The notes beneath the pieces were generated by a model that ran no database searches, was not told the DNA's origin, and saw only the letters and a list, made by a program, of their open reading frames with translations. 64,000 bases of DNA from Paraburkholderia aromaticivorans (GTDB lineage Bacteria > Pseudomonadota > Gammaproteobacteria > Burkholderiales > Burkholderiaceae). A program made the position numbers and the translations under genes. The DNA lies in NCBI RefSeq assembly GCF_012689525.1, contig NZ_CP051516.1, forward strand, positions 2,852,001 through 2,916,000, in the 5' to 3' direction. Shown one piece after another: positions 31,124 through 39,218 of this stretch; position 1 is the stretch's first letter, and every line of letters starts with the position of its first letter.

Positions 31124-31296
31124 CGGCGTCAAACGCGCGCTTCAGACGCGGCGCGCCTAATTCGGCGCCTCAAACACTGCGGGTCAATCACTGGCGCCTC
31201 AGGCCCCGCCGGTCAAGCCCGACGCTTCAAAGCCAGCGTGCCAAACACGTGCGCCGCAGACCTCGCGTGTCAAACCCCACGCCTCAAACCCGTCGC
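31124..31296. repeat. Degenerate 14-bp tandem array, about 12 units
   Basis: A core reading about TCAAAC recurs at 31129, 31142, 31157, 31170, 31184, 31199, 31213, 31227, 31241, 31256, 31270 and 31284, so the period is 14 bases, give or take one. Consensus is roughly GCCTCAAACCCGSC. The last core supplies the stop codon of the minus-strand acetyltransferase gene. The array fills the space between the AraC gene and that gene. Confidence 0.75.
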
Positions 31297-31748
31297 GCCA
31301 GATGCCTGATCGCACCGAGCTGAGCAAGACGCGGACCGGCCAGCTTGTAGCCTTTGCGCTGATAGAGCCGAGCCGCAGGGTTGTCGACGAACACACGCAA
31401 TTGCAACTCGCGCAGACCGCGCTCGCGCGCCCACTGATGCGAGACATCGAGCAGATACGTGCCGGCGCCGAGCCGGCGATGGCCTTCGGCAATCTGCACG
31501 TCGCGGATATGCAGCGAATCGCCCTCTTGCGTGATGCGCAACACGCCGATCGGCGTGCTGTCCATTTCGAGAATGAAATTCTCCGACTCGCGCCAGCTAC
31601 CGAGAAACAGATCGCCACGCCAGACGAGATGATGGCGACGGTAGTAACCGCCCATGTTGTTGCGAGTCAGCGCCTCGGCGAACTCGAAATCGTCCATGCT
31701 GGCTTTGCGCAGATGAAACGGTAACGGAGCTTCGGTGGGATCGAACAT
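31284..31748 (-). CDS. GNAT family N-acetyltransferase
   Basis: 154 residues from ATG 31748. The acetyl-CoA site is seen as VQIAEGHRRLGAGTYLLDVS, followed by LQLRVFVDNPAARLYQRKGYK, the classic GNAT beta4-alpha4 pattern. The N-terminus (DFEFAEALTRNNMGGYYRRH) resembles GNATs that act on small molecules. The substrate is unknown. Its stop lies inside the 14-bp repeat array, so the C-terminal codons have been invaded by, or have seeded, the repeat. Confidence 0.8.
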   Translation of the reverse strand: MFDPTEAPLPFHLRKASMDDFEFAEALTRNNMGGYYRRHHLVWRGDLFLGSWRESENFILEMDSTPIGVLRITQEGDSLHIRDVQIAEGHRRLGAGTYLLDVSHQWARERGLRELQLRVFVDNPAARLYQRKGYKLAGPRLAQLGAIRHLARRV

Positions 31749-31850
31749 GGCGGGGCGACAAGGAAGAGTCGGGTCAACGGTAAAACAGGCCGCGCGCGCT
31801 GGCAATGGCTGTTTGTCCCCAGCATACCCAGGCGCGCTGGACAGCGGAAT

Positions 31851-31882
31851 AAAAAAAGCCCACTTCTTTCGAAGTGGGCTTT
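31851..31882 (-). terminator. Intrinsic terminator after tRNA-Asp (copy 1)
   Basis: Read on the minus strand, AAAGCCCACTTC pairs with GAAGTGGGCTTT around GAAA, then a T-run (A7 at 31851-31857 on the plus strand). A twelve-base perfect stem. It ends the tRNA transcript and also faces the acetyltransferase gene. Confidence 0.9.
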
Positions 31883-31890
31883 GTCAAATC

Positions 31891-31967
31891 TGGCGGAGCG
31901 GACGGGACTCGAACCCGCGACCCCCGGCGTGACAGGCCGGTATTCTAACCAACTGAACTACCGCTCC
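31891..31967 (-). tRNA. tRNA-Asp (GTC), copy 1
   Basis: 77 bases including encoded CCA. The acceptor GGAGCGG pairs with CCGCTCC, followed by TAGTTCAGTTGGTTAGAAT. Anticodon GTC corresponds to plus-strand 31931-31933. The TTCGAGTCC T-loop is intact. Confidence 0.97.
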
Positions 31968-32064
31968 AGTTTGCCTATCAATGACTTGCGAGCGTTGGTT
32001 TTCTCTCTGCAAGCTGCGCTGCTTACTACTCGAATAAATCGAACACTAAACCGACGCTGATGTT

Positions 32065-32140
32065 TGGCGTCCCCTAGGGGATTCGAACCCCTGTACTCAC
32101 CGTGAAAGGGTGATGTCCTAGGCCTCTAGACGAAGGGGAC
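32065..32140 (-). tRNA. tRNA-Glu (TTC), copy 1
   Basis: 76 bases with encoded CCA. The acceptor GTCCCCT pairs with AGGGGAC. The anticodon loop CTTTCAC gives TTC (plus-strand 32104-32106). It lies upstream of tRNA-Asp copy 1 in transcription. Confidence 0.97.
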
Positions 32141-32164
32141 AACGTACTGCTTACACCTTTAATG

Positions 32165-32198
32165 AAAAAGCCCGTTCAAGTTCGTATGAACGGGCTTT
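32165..32198 (-). terminator. Intrinsic terminator between the two tRNA units
   Basis: On the minus strand AAAGCCCGTTCA pairs with TGAACGGGCTTT around an eight- to ten-base loop, followed by TTTTTCATT. It lies between tRNA-Asp copy 2 and tRNA-Glu copy 1, so the second unit sits behind a terminator. Confidence 0.85.
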
Positions 32199-32201
32199 GT
32201 C

Positions 32202-32278
32202 TGGCGGAGCGGACGGGACTCGAACCCGCGACCCCCGGCGTGACAGGCCGGTATTCTAACCAACTGAACTACCGCTCC
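32202..32278 (-). tRNA. tRNA-Asp (GTC), copy 2
   Basis: Same 77-base sequence as copy 1, encoded CCA. It is followed on the minus strand by the terminator at 32165-32198. Confidence 0.97.
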
Positions 32279-32375
32279 AGTTTGCCTATCAATGACTTGC
32301 GAGCGTTGGTTTTCTCTCTGCAAGCTGCGCTGCTTACTACTCGAATAAATCGAACACTAAACCGACGCTGATGTT

Positions 32376-32451
32376 TGGCGTCCCCTAGGGGATTCGAACC
32401 CCTGTACTCACCGTGAAAGGGTGATGTCCTAGGCCTCTAGACGAAGGGGAC
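32376..32451 (-). tRNA. tRNA-Glu (TTC), copy 2
   Basis: Same 76-base sequence as copy 1, encoded CCA. The promoter at 32526-32554 lies about 75 bases upstream. Confidence 0.97.
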
Positions 32452-32525
32452 ATAATCTTTTCAGATTTGTCTTTATCTTGCCGCTATCTCACGCTAACTT
32501 CTGTTTGCCAGCAGCAAAGACCGAT

Positions 32526-32554
32526 ATTCTAACTACGTTACAACTGTTTGTGAA
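32526..32554 (-). promoter_or_regulatory. Promoter of the tRNA-Glu/tRNA-Asp unit
   Basis: On the minus strand TTCACA (plus 32549-32554), 17-base spacer, TAGAAT (plus 32526-32531). Five of six bases match the -35 consensus and the spacing is ideal. The predicted leader to tRNA-Glu copy 2 is about 68 bases. Confidence 0.65.
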
Positions 32555-32605
32555 GTCTTTTTTGCTACAGGTTCCAGACTTCGGAACAACTTCACTCTGC
32601 TCTGA

Positions 32606-32681
<76 letters not shown>

Positions 32682-32700
32682 CTTGCAGAACAGAAACGAG

Positions 32701-32729
32701 ATTCTAGAGGCCAATTTGCGCTTTGTAAA
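32701..32729 (-). promoter_or_regulatory. Promoter of tRNA-Ala
   Basis: On the minus strand TTTACA (plus 32724-32729), 17-base spacer, TAGAAT (plus 32701-32706). The predicted start is about 12 bases before the mature tRNA 5' end, typical of tRNA transcripts. Confidence 0.7.
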
Positions 32730-32803
32730 TACCCTTTGAGCAATTGCATGCGACTTTTTTCAGAAGCCGTATGCAAACCCGCTCAAGGCACGCGCGAACG
32801 CGC

Positions 32804-34213
32804 TCAGACCAGCGCTTTTTCGATACGGCCCACGACGACATCACGCCCGAACAGCATCAGCACGCTGTCGATTGACGGCGTATGGGTGGTGCCCGCAACC
32901 AGCAGACGCACCGGCATGGCCAGTTGCGGCATCTTCAGCTTGTGCGCGCCGAGCGTCGCCTTCAAAGCGGCGGCGATTGCTTCCTTGGTCCACTCCACGG
33001 TCTTGAGCGCGGCGGCCAGATCGGCGAGCGCCGGGCGCACCACGTCGGTCACGTGCTGCGCGATGGACTCGGCATCAGGCGCCGGCGTGCGATAGAACAT
33101 CGCGGCGTTCTCGGCAATCTCCTTCACCGTCGACGCGCGGTCCTTCAGCAAGCCAACCACCGCAACCAGATCCGCACCTTGGGCGAGTGCGGCTTCGTCG
33201 ACGCCCAGCTCGGCGAAGAACGGCTTGGCCAGCCCGGCGAGACGCTCGTTATCCGCTTCCTTGATGTAGTGCGCGTTCAGCCAAGCCAGCTTGTCGTGGT
33301 CGTACTGAGCCGGGGACTTGCCCAGATGCTCCAGATCGAACCACTCGACGAACTGTTCGCGCGAGAAGATTTCCGCGTCGCCATGCGACCAACCGAGGCG
33401 CGCCAGATAGTTGACCACTGCTTCCGGCAGGAAACCGGCGTCGCGATAACCCATCACGCTCATCGCGCCGTGGCGCTTGCTCATCTTCTCACCCTGCTCG
33501 TTCAGCACGGTCGGCAAGTGCGCGTAGACCGGCGGCTCGCCGCCGAGCGCGCGCAGAATGTTGATCTGCCGCGGCGTGTTGTTGACGTGATCGTCGCCGC
33601 GAATCACGTGCGTGATGCGCATGTCCAGATCGTCGACCACCACGCAGAAGTTATAGGTCGGCGTGCCGTCCGGACGCGCGATGACGAGATCGTCGAGCTC
33701 TTCGTTCGAGATTTCGATGCGGCCTTTCACGGCGTCGTCCCACGCCACCACGCCGGTGAGCGGATTACGGAAGCGCAGCACCGGCTGCACGCCCGCCGGC
33801 GGCTCCGGCAAAACCTTGCCCGGTTCCGGACGCCACGTGCCGTCATAGCGCGGCTTTTCGCCGGCTTCGCGCTGACGCTCGCGCAGCGCGTCGAGTTCTT
33901 CCGTCGACATGTAGCACGGGTACACCAGCCCCGCGTCCTGCATCTCCTTGAGCACTTCGCCGTAACGGTCCATGCGCTGCATCTGGTAGAACGGACCTTC
34001 GTCGAAGTCGAGGTCCAGCCACGCCATGCCTTCGAGAATGGCGTCGACGGATTCGCTGGTGGAGCGCTCGACGTCGGTGTCCTCGATCCGCAGCACGAAG
34101 GTCCCTTTCATCTTGCGCGCGAACGCCCACGGATAAAGCGCGGAGCGAATGTTGCCGAGGTGGATGAAGCCGGTGGGACTCGGTGCGAAACGGGTACGAA
34201 CGGAGGTGGTCAT
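32804..34213 (-). CDS. gltX: Glutamyl-tRNA synthetase
   Basis: 469-residue class I synthetase that charges tRNA-Glu. Motifs are [11 protein letters not shown] (11-21, the HIGH box), LRIEDTD (41-47) and KMSKR at 243-247, with the anticodon-binding domain beyond 330. The start is ATG 34213. It is read towards the tRNA-Ala and tRNA-Glu genes, which begin about 120 bases past its stop but have their own promoter. No terminator with a T-run was seen in that gap. Confidence 0.97.
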   Translation of the reverse strand: MTTSVRTRFAPSPTGFIHLGNIRSALYPWAFARKMKGTFVLRIEDTDVERSTSESVDAILEGMAWLDLDFDEGPFYQMQRMDRYGEVLKEMQDAGLVYPCYMSTEELDALRERQREAGEKPRYDGTWRPEPGKVLPEPPAGVQPVLRFRNPLTGVVAWDDAVKGRIEISNEELDDLVIARPDGTPTYNFCVVVDDLDMRITHVIRGDDHVNNTPRQINILRALGGEPPVYAHLPTVLNEQGEKMSKRHGAMSVMGYRDAGFLPEAVVNYLARLGWSHGDAEIFSREQFVEWFDLEHLGKSPAQYDHDKLAWLNAHYIKEADNERLAGLAKPFFAELGVDEAALAQGADLVAVVGLLKDRASTVKEIAENAAMFYRTPAPDAESIAQHVTDVVRPALADLAAALKTVEWTKEAIAAALKATLGAHKLKMPQLAMPVRLLVAGTTHTPSIDSVLMLFGRDVVVGRIEKALV

Positions 34214-34619
34214 TAGCGGTTACTCGGAAGACAGGCGCCGGCGCTCGGGGCAGACATCGCCCGCGAAGCGCGGCAGCGGAGCGCGCCCATTCGGCAAAAC
34301 AGCGCCATGCATGGGCACGAAGGAAATAAATGCGAGAGGCGAATTATACCTTCGAGAGGCGTCTTATCTGCCCTCGTCCGAACGGCCGGGTGCGGCGTGC
34401 ATGCCGCGCTGCACAGCGCCCGAGGACTTCCTCTGCAACGTTTCATTACCGCGCCGCCGCGCGCGCGGAGCTTTGCTTTATGATGTGCGCGCGCTGCGGC
34501 CGGAGATAGCTCCACAGCGCATGGAATCGCCGCCGGCGATGCCGTCCGTCTGACTATCCGCCTGATCGCGGCCACCGGTGACGCCGACTGCGTTGCTCGC
34601 GCCGTTGCTGGAGAACTCG
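34214..34619. other. Divergent region between gltX and the patatin-like gene
   Basis: 406 bases without a gene. It contains the likely gltX -10 and its flanking direct repeats, listed separately. Nothing convincing was found for the plus-strand promoter of the patatin-like gene. Confidence 0.45.
34333..34361 (-). promoter_or_regulatory. Likely gltX -10 flanked by direct repeats
   Basis: On the minus strand a perfect TATAAT lies at plus 34343-34348, about 130 bases upstream of gltX. CGAGAGGCG occurs on both sides at 34333-34341 and 34353-34361, 20 bases apart. The -35 is poor, so a regulator bound to the repeats is possible. Confidence 0.45.
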
Positions 34620-35570
34620 TTGAAGCCCTCATCGCCTAGCCTCGCCCGCCGCAACTTTTCACTGGCCGCCGCCTCCGCGGTGCTGGCCGCCTGCACCACG
34701 ACCGGCAGCAAAACCGACAGCACGCCCGTCGCCGCCACGCCCGCTGTCAACACGCCGCCGCTCGACAAGCCGCAGCGGCCGTTGCGCGTCGCGCTCGCAC
34801 TGGGCGGCGGCGCGGCGCGCGGCTTCGCGCACATCGGCGTGATCAAGGGACTCGAGGCGCGCAATATCCAGATCGATCTGGTGGCGGGCACCAGCGCCGG
34901 TTCGGTGGTGGGTGCGCTGTACGCGTCGGGCATGAACGGCTTCGCGTTGAACAAGCTCGCCCTGACCATGGACGAAGCGTCGATCAGCGACTGGGCCATG
35001 CCGTTTCGCACGCGCGGCTTTCTGCAAGGCGTCGCGCTGCAGAACTACCTGAACACGACGCTCAACAACCGTCCGATCGAGAAAATGGCCAAGCCGCTCG
35101 GCGTGGTCGCCACCGACCTCAGAACCGGCCAGCCGATCCTGTTCCAGCGCGGCAATACCGGCATTGCTGTGCGTGCGTCGTGCAGCGTGCCGTCGATTTT
35201 CGAACCGGTGAAGATCGGCGGCCATGAGTACGTGGACGGCGGCCTGGTGAGTCCAGTGCCGGCGTCGTTCGCGCGCAAGATGGGCGCGGATTTCGTGATC
35301 GCCGTGGATATCTCGCAGCGCCCGGAAAGCGGCCTGACGGCCAGCTCGTTCGACGTGCTGATGCAGACCTTCACGATCATGGGCCAGACGATCAAGGCCT
35401 ATGAACTCGACAAATACGCCGACGTCGTGATCCGCCCGAATCTGGCCGCCATGAGCGGCAGTGATTTCTCGCAGCGCAACGCGGCGATTCTGGCCGGCGA
35501 GGAAGCGGTCGCGAAGATGATGCCGGAATTGCAACGCAAGCTGGCGGCGGCGAGCCGGGCCGCGGCGTAA
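34620..35570 (+). CDS. Patatin-like phospholipase, lipoprotein (RssA-like)
   Basis: 316 residues from TTG 34620, which has GGAG about six bases upstream and gives a clean lipoprotein signal: basic RR at 10-11, hydrophobic stretch, lipobox LAAC with Cys at 25. GTG 34578 is an alternative. The hydrolase core shows the oxyanion motif GGGAARG (62-68), GTSAG with nucleophile about S92, and the DGG of YVDGGLVSP, forming the Ser-Asp dyad. It is probably anchored in the membrane and hydrolyses lipids. It converges on an NlpC/P60 gene at a shared terminator. Confidence 0.87.
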   Translation: MKPSSPSLARRNFSLAAASAVLAACTTTGSKTDSTPVAATPAVNTPPLDKPQRPLRVALALGGGAARGFAHIGVIKGLEARNIQIDLVAGTSAGSVVGALYASGMNGFALNKLALTMDEASISDWAMPFRTRGFLQGVALQNYLNTTLNNRPIEKMAKPLGVVATDLRTGQPILFQRGNTGIAVRASCSVPSIFEPVKIGGHEYVDGGLVSPVPASFARKMGADFVIAVDISQRPESGLTASSFDVLMQTFTIMGQTIKAYELDKYADVVIRPNLAAMSGSDFSQRNAAILAGEEAVAKMMPELQRKLAAASRAAA

Positions 35571-35617
35571 AGGGACCTGAGCAGTCCTTGGAGCGGCCTC
35601 GTCTGCCGCTCAAACGC

Positions 35618-35650
35618 AAAAAAGCCTGCTTCGTTCGAGGCAGGCTTTTT
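35618..35650. terminator. Bidirectional terminator
   Basis: AAAAAGCCTGC (35619-35629) pairs with GCAGGCTTTTT (35640-35650). The A- and T-runs are symmetric, so it serves both the patatin-like gene and the opposing NlpC/P60 gene. Confidence 0.88.
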
Positions 35651-35677
35651 CATGCCGGGAACCGCCGATGCAATCGC

Positions 35678-36343
35678 TTACTGATCGCCGCCGATTGCCG
35701 CGTTCACGCGCTTGCGCAGATCCTGGCCGTCCTGATACGACGCCTCAATCCGACGCGCGCCGGTGAAGCGCTTTTCCCAGTAGCCGTCATCCATGTCGTC
35801 GACACGGATCGTGCTGCCCGTGGAGGGCGAATGCACGAACTTGTTGTCGCCGATATAGATGCCGACGTGCGAGAACGTGCGGCGCATGGTGTTGAAGAAC
35901 ACCAGATCGCCCGGCTTCAGGTCGCTCACGCGAACCTTTTCGCCGACACGGCTCATTTCCTCGGCGCGGCGCGGCAGCGCCATACCGAGCGTGTCCTGGA
36001 ACACGTAGCGCACGAAGCCGCTGCAATCGAGCCCCGAATCCGGGGTGTTGCCACCCCAGCGGTAGCGCACGCCGATCATGTTCAGCGCGCCGACGACCAC
36101 GTCGCCCGCTTTGCCGGCCATGCCGGAAAGGAACGATTTGGCGCCGCTGCCGCTATCCGGAGCGGCTGCTTGCGAAGTGGGAGCGGACAAAGAATTCGAC
36201 CCGCTGAGGGTCGAATATGAGGCATTCTGATTGAAACTGCTTACTTCGTCGGCGAACGCGCCGGGAGCTGCTGCCATCAAGACGCCAATGAACATCCCGG
36301 CGACGACGCGCGTGCAAGCCTGGGTTAGGTTTCTGTGCTGCAT
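35678..36343 (-). CDS. NlpC/P60 family cell-wall hydrolase (C40 peptidase)
   Basis: 221 residues. A signal peptide (1-31, cleavage after AFA) precedes a Ser/Asn/Ala-rich linker (35-75) and a C40 domain. Catalytic residues are C107 in LDCSGFVRY, H159 in FSHVGIYIGD and H171 in KFVHSP. Such enzymes cut D-Glu-mDAP bonds in peptidoglycan stems. It is probably periplasmic. It is a single gene; the yej operon ends 135 bases upstream of it on the same strand. Confidence 0.93.
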   Translation of the reverse strand: MQHRNLTQACTRVVAGMFIGVLMAAAPGAFADEVSSFNQNASYSTLSGSNSLSAPTSQAAAPDSGSGAKSFLSGMAGKAGDVVVGALNMIGVRYRWGGNTPDSGLDCSGFVRYVFQDTLGMALPRRAEEMSRVGEKVRVSDLKPGDLVFFNTMRRTFSHVGIYIGDNKFVHSPSTGSTIRVDDMDDGYWEKRFTGARRIEASYQDGQDLRKRVNAAIGGDQ

Positions 36344-36480
36344 TGGTCGGTATTTTTTGCCTAAAAATCAGGGGTCTACGGAAAAAAGTTGGGTCGATAC
36401 TAGCCAGTAAGTATTCACATGTCAAAACAAATAGAAAAAAACAATCGAGACGCGCACCCAATTGGTGAAAAAACGCAAAA

Positions 36481-38115
36481 TCAATGATCTAGCGCGGCTT
36501 TCAGCAGCTTTCGAGTGTACGGGTGGGCGGGTGTCGCAAAAATCTCCTCAACCTCGCCACTTTCGACGATCGAACCGTTTTGCATGACCGCGACACGATG
36601 CGCCATTGCCCCGATTACCGCTAAGTCGTGGCTAATAAAAATGAAGCCAAGGTTGTACTTCTGTTGCAACCCGGCGAGCAGTTTCAGCACCTGCTGTTGA
36701 ATGGAAACATCGAGCGCGGAAGTCGGTTCGTCGAGGATCAGAATGCGTGGTTCGAGCACCAGCGCGCGCGCAATCGCGATCCGCTGACGCTGCCCGCCGG
36801 AGAATTCGTGCGGATAGCGTTGCAGCACCGTGCGGTCGAGGCCGACTTCGCGCAACACCGAGATCACCTTGTCGCGCCGCGCCTGCGGCGTCATGGTCGG
36901 CCGGTGCAGCGCGAGCCCTTCGCCGACGATCCGCTCGACGGTCTGACGCGGCGAAAGCGAACTGAACGGATCCTGGAAGACCACCTGCATGTTCGAGCGC
37001 AGCGCGGTCTGTTCGGCGCCGCGGTAGCTGCCGAGCGCCCTGCCCTGAAACTCGATCTCGCCGTGCACGGTGCGTTGGAGACCGAGCAAGGCCATCGCCA
37101 GCGTCGATTTGCCCGAACCCGACTCGCCGACAATCCCGAGCGTCTCGCCCTGGCGCACAGAGACGTTCGCATCCGCGACGGCGCGAAACCGCCCCGAGCG
37201 AAACCAGCCGCTGAACCCCGGCAGCTTCGTTTTGAAGTCGACCGAAATCTCGCGCGCTTCGAGCAGCACCGGCGAAATCGGCAGCACCGGCACCACCGTG
37301 CGTTCCGGGCGGCTTGCCAGCAGACGTTGCGTGTAAGGATGCTGCGGCGACTCGAACACCTGCTCGACCGGCCCGCTCTCCACGAGGACGCCCTTCTCCA
37401 TCACCGCGATGCGTTGCGCGAAGTGGCGCACCAGGTTCAGATCGTGCGTGATCAGCAGCACGGCCATGCCGCGCTTTTCCGCTTCGTCGCGCTGCAACTC
37501 CAGCAGCAGGTCGACGATCTGCGCGCGGATCGTCACGTCGAGCGCCGTGGTCGGCTCGTCGGCCAGCAGGAGACGCGGACGGCACGCCAGCGCCATCGCG
37601 ATCATCGCGCGCTGACGCTGGCCGCCCGACAACTGATGCGGATAGCTGTTCACGCGCTTGCCCGGTTCAGCGATGCCAGTGCGTCCCAGCAGCGCCACGG
37701 CGCGCTTGCGCGCCTCGTTGGCCGTCACGCCGTCATGCACGACGATAGTTTCCGCGATCTGGTCCCCGACCGTGTAGAGCGGATTGAGCGCGGTCATCGG
37801 CTCCTGAAAGATCATCGCGATGTCCGAGCCGCGCAAGCCGCGCATCTCGCGCTCGGTTTTGCCGAGCAGGTCCTCGCCGTCGAAACGGATCGAGCCGCTC
37901 ACCTGCGCGTCGCTCAACAGACGCAGGATCGACAGCGCGGTCACGCTCTTGCCCGAACCCGATTCGCCGACCAGCGCCACCCGCTCGCCGCGCTGGATCG
38001 CGAGCGTGACGTCGCTCACCGCGACGGTGTCGCCGAAACGCACATGCAGATGGTCCAGTTCGAGCAGCGGCAGTGTCGTGGTTTGTGACGCGGTGCTTTG
38101 CAAGTTCGCGCTCAT
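36481..38115 (-). CDS. yejF: Peptide ABC transporter, fused ATPase YejF
   Basis: 544 residues with two ABC ATPase domains in one chain. Each has Walker A GESGSGKS (first at about 50-57), signature LSGGQRQR or FSGGQRQR, and Walker B LLLADEPTTALD or LILDEPTSALD. It powers the Yej importer of peptides, including microcin C-type compounds in enterobacteria. ATG 38115 overlaps the yejE stop (ATGA). An in-frame upstream extension into yejE is a shadow and was rejected. Confidence 0.94.
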   Translation of the reverse strand: MSANLQSTASQTTTLPLLELDHLHVRFGDTVAVSDVTLAIQRGERVALVGESGSGKSVTALSILRLLSDAQVSGSIRFDGEDLLGKTEREMRGLRGSDIAMIFQEPMTALNPLYTVGDQIAETIVVHDGVTANEARKRAVALLGRTGIAEPGKRVNSYPHQLSGGQRQRAMIAMALACRPRLLLADEPTTALDVTIRAQIVDLLLELQRDEAEKRGMAVLLITHDLNLVRHFAQRIAVMEKGVLVESGPVEQVFESPQHPYTQRLLASRPERTVVPVLPISPVLLEAREISVDFKTKLPGFSGWFRSGRFRAVADANVSVRQGETLGIVGESGSGKSTLAMALLGLQRTVHGEIEFQGRALGSYRGAEQTALRSNMQVVFQDPFSSLSPRQTVERIVGEGLALHRPTMTPQARRDKVISVLREVGLDRTVLQRYPHEFSGGQRQRIAIARALVLEPRILILDEPTSALDVSIQQQVLKLLAGLQQKYNLGFIFISHDLAVIGAMAHRVAVMQNGSIVESGEVEEIFATPAHPYTRKLLKAALDH

Positions 38116-39218
38116 TGATTGCCTCCGGCGCGCATGGCATCGGAGATGCGGGTGTCGAGCGCGTTGCGCAGCGCGTCGCCCATGAAGGTCAGCAGCAACA
38201 GCATCGCCACCAGTACGCCGAAGGTTGACAGTGAAATCCACCACGCGTCGAGATTCGCCTTGCCTTGCGCGAGCAGTTCGCCAAGACTCGGCGTCGGCGA
38301 CGGCACGCCCAGGCCGAGAAAGTCGAGGCTCGTCAGCGCGAGAATGGCGCCGCTCATGCGAAACGGCAGGAACGTGATCACCGGCGTCAGGCTGTTGGGC
38401 AGCACATGCCGCCACATGATCTGCCAGTTCGACAACCCCATCGCTCGCGCCGCGCGTACATAGTCCTGGTGGCGATTGCGCAGAAATTCCGCGCGTACGT
38501 AATCGGACAGGCCGATCCACCCGAACAGCGAAAGCAGCACGATCAGCAGAATGAAGCCCGGCTCGAAGATCGACGAAAAGATGATCAGCAGGTAAAGCTC
38601 CGGCATGGCGCTCCAGATTTCGATCAGGCGCTGCCCGATGATATCGGTACGTCCTCCGAAATAACCCTGCACGGCACCCGCCGCGATGCCGAGTATCGTG
38701 CCGATCAGCGTCAGCACCAGCCCGAATTCCACCGAGACCCGGAAGCCATAGAGCAGACGCGCGAGCAGGTCGCGGCCGCGGTCGTCGGTGCCGAGCCAGT
38801 TGTCGCGCGATGGCGGCGCCGGGTTCGGCGCTTTCGAGAAGTAATTCAGCGTGTCGTAGTAATAGCGATTCGGCGGATACACGGCGAAATTGCCTGGCGC
38901 ATCGAAACGATGCTTGATATACGGATCGAGATAATCGGCCGGCGTCGGGAAATCGCCGCCGAAGGTGGTCTCGGCGTAACTCTTGAACATCGGGAAATAC
39001 AGGCTGCCGTCGTAGCGCACCACGAGCGGCTTGTCGTTCGACCACAGCGGGCCGGCCAGACTCGCGGCGAATGCCACGACGAACACGATCAGGCTCCAGT
39101 AGCCGAGACGTTGCTGGCGAAAGCGCTGCCACACGCGCCGTGCGGGCGAAGGCGAGACGAACGCGCGCGCCGGTTCGGTGCGCGCCGACGCATCGGCGGA
39201 AAGACGGGCTCGATTCAT
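38112..39218 (-). CDS. yejE: Peptide ABC transporter permease YejE
   Basis: 368 residues from ATG 39218. An N-terminal membrane segment (about 45-65) is followed by a periplasmic region containing NRYYYDTLNYFSKAPNPAPP, then a BPD-type permease domain with DNWLGTDDRGRDLLARLLYG and the cytoplasmic EAA-like loop RAARAMGLSNWQIMWRHVLPN. The YejE periplasmic insert separates it from OppC. Start and stop codons overlap its neighbours yejB (TGATG) and yejF (ATGA). Confidence 0.92.
   Translation of the reverse strand: MNRARLSADASARTEPARAFVSPSPARRVWQRFRQQRLGYWSLIVFVVAFAASLAGPLWSNDKPLVVRYDGSLYFPMFKSYAETTFGGDFPTPADYLDPYIKHRFDAPGNFAVYPPNRYYYDTLNYFSKAPNPAPPSRDNWLGTDDRGRDLLARLLYGFRVSVEFGLVLTLIGTILGIAAGAVQGYFGGRTDIIGQRLIEIWSAMPELYLLIIFSSIFEPGFILLIVLLSLFGWIGLSDYVRAEFLRNRHQDYVRAARAMGLSNWQIMWRHVLPNSLTPVITFLPFRMSGAILALTSLDFLGLGVPSPTPSLGELLAQGKANLDAWWISLSTFGVLVAMLLLLTFMGDALRNALDTRISDAMRAGGNQ

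Larger units (their letters stand above)
31889..32141. repeat. 253-bp perfect direct repeat, copy 1
   Basis: Identical base for base to 32200-32452, including tRNA-Asp, a 97-base spacer and tRNA-Glu. The offset is 311 bases. Differences begin immediately outside both ends. Confidence 0.95.
32200..32452. repeat. 253-bp perfect direct repeat, copy 2
   Basis: Identical to 31889-32141. In transcription order this is the promoter-proximal copy. Confidence 0.95.

Noticed and set aside
31124..31296. CRISPR array
   Set aside because: The unit is only 14 bases with no unique spacers and no cas genes are near.
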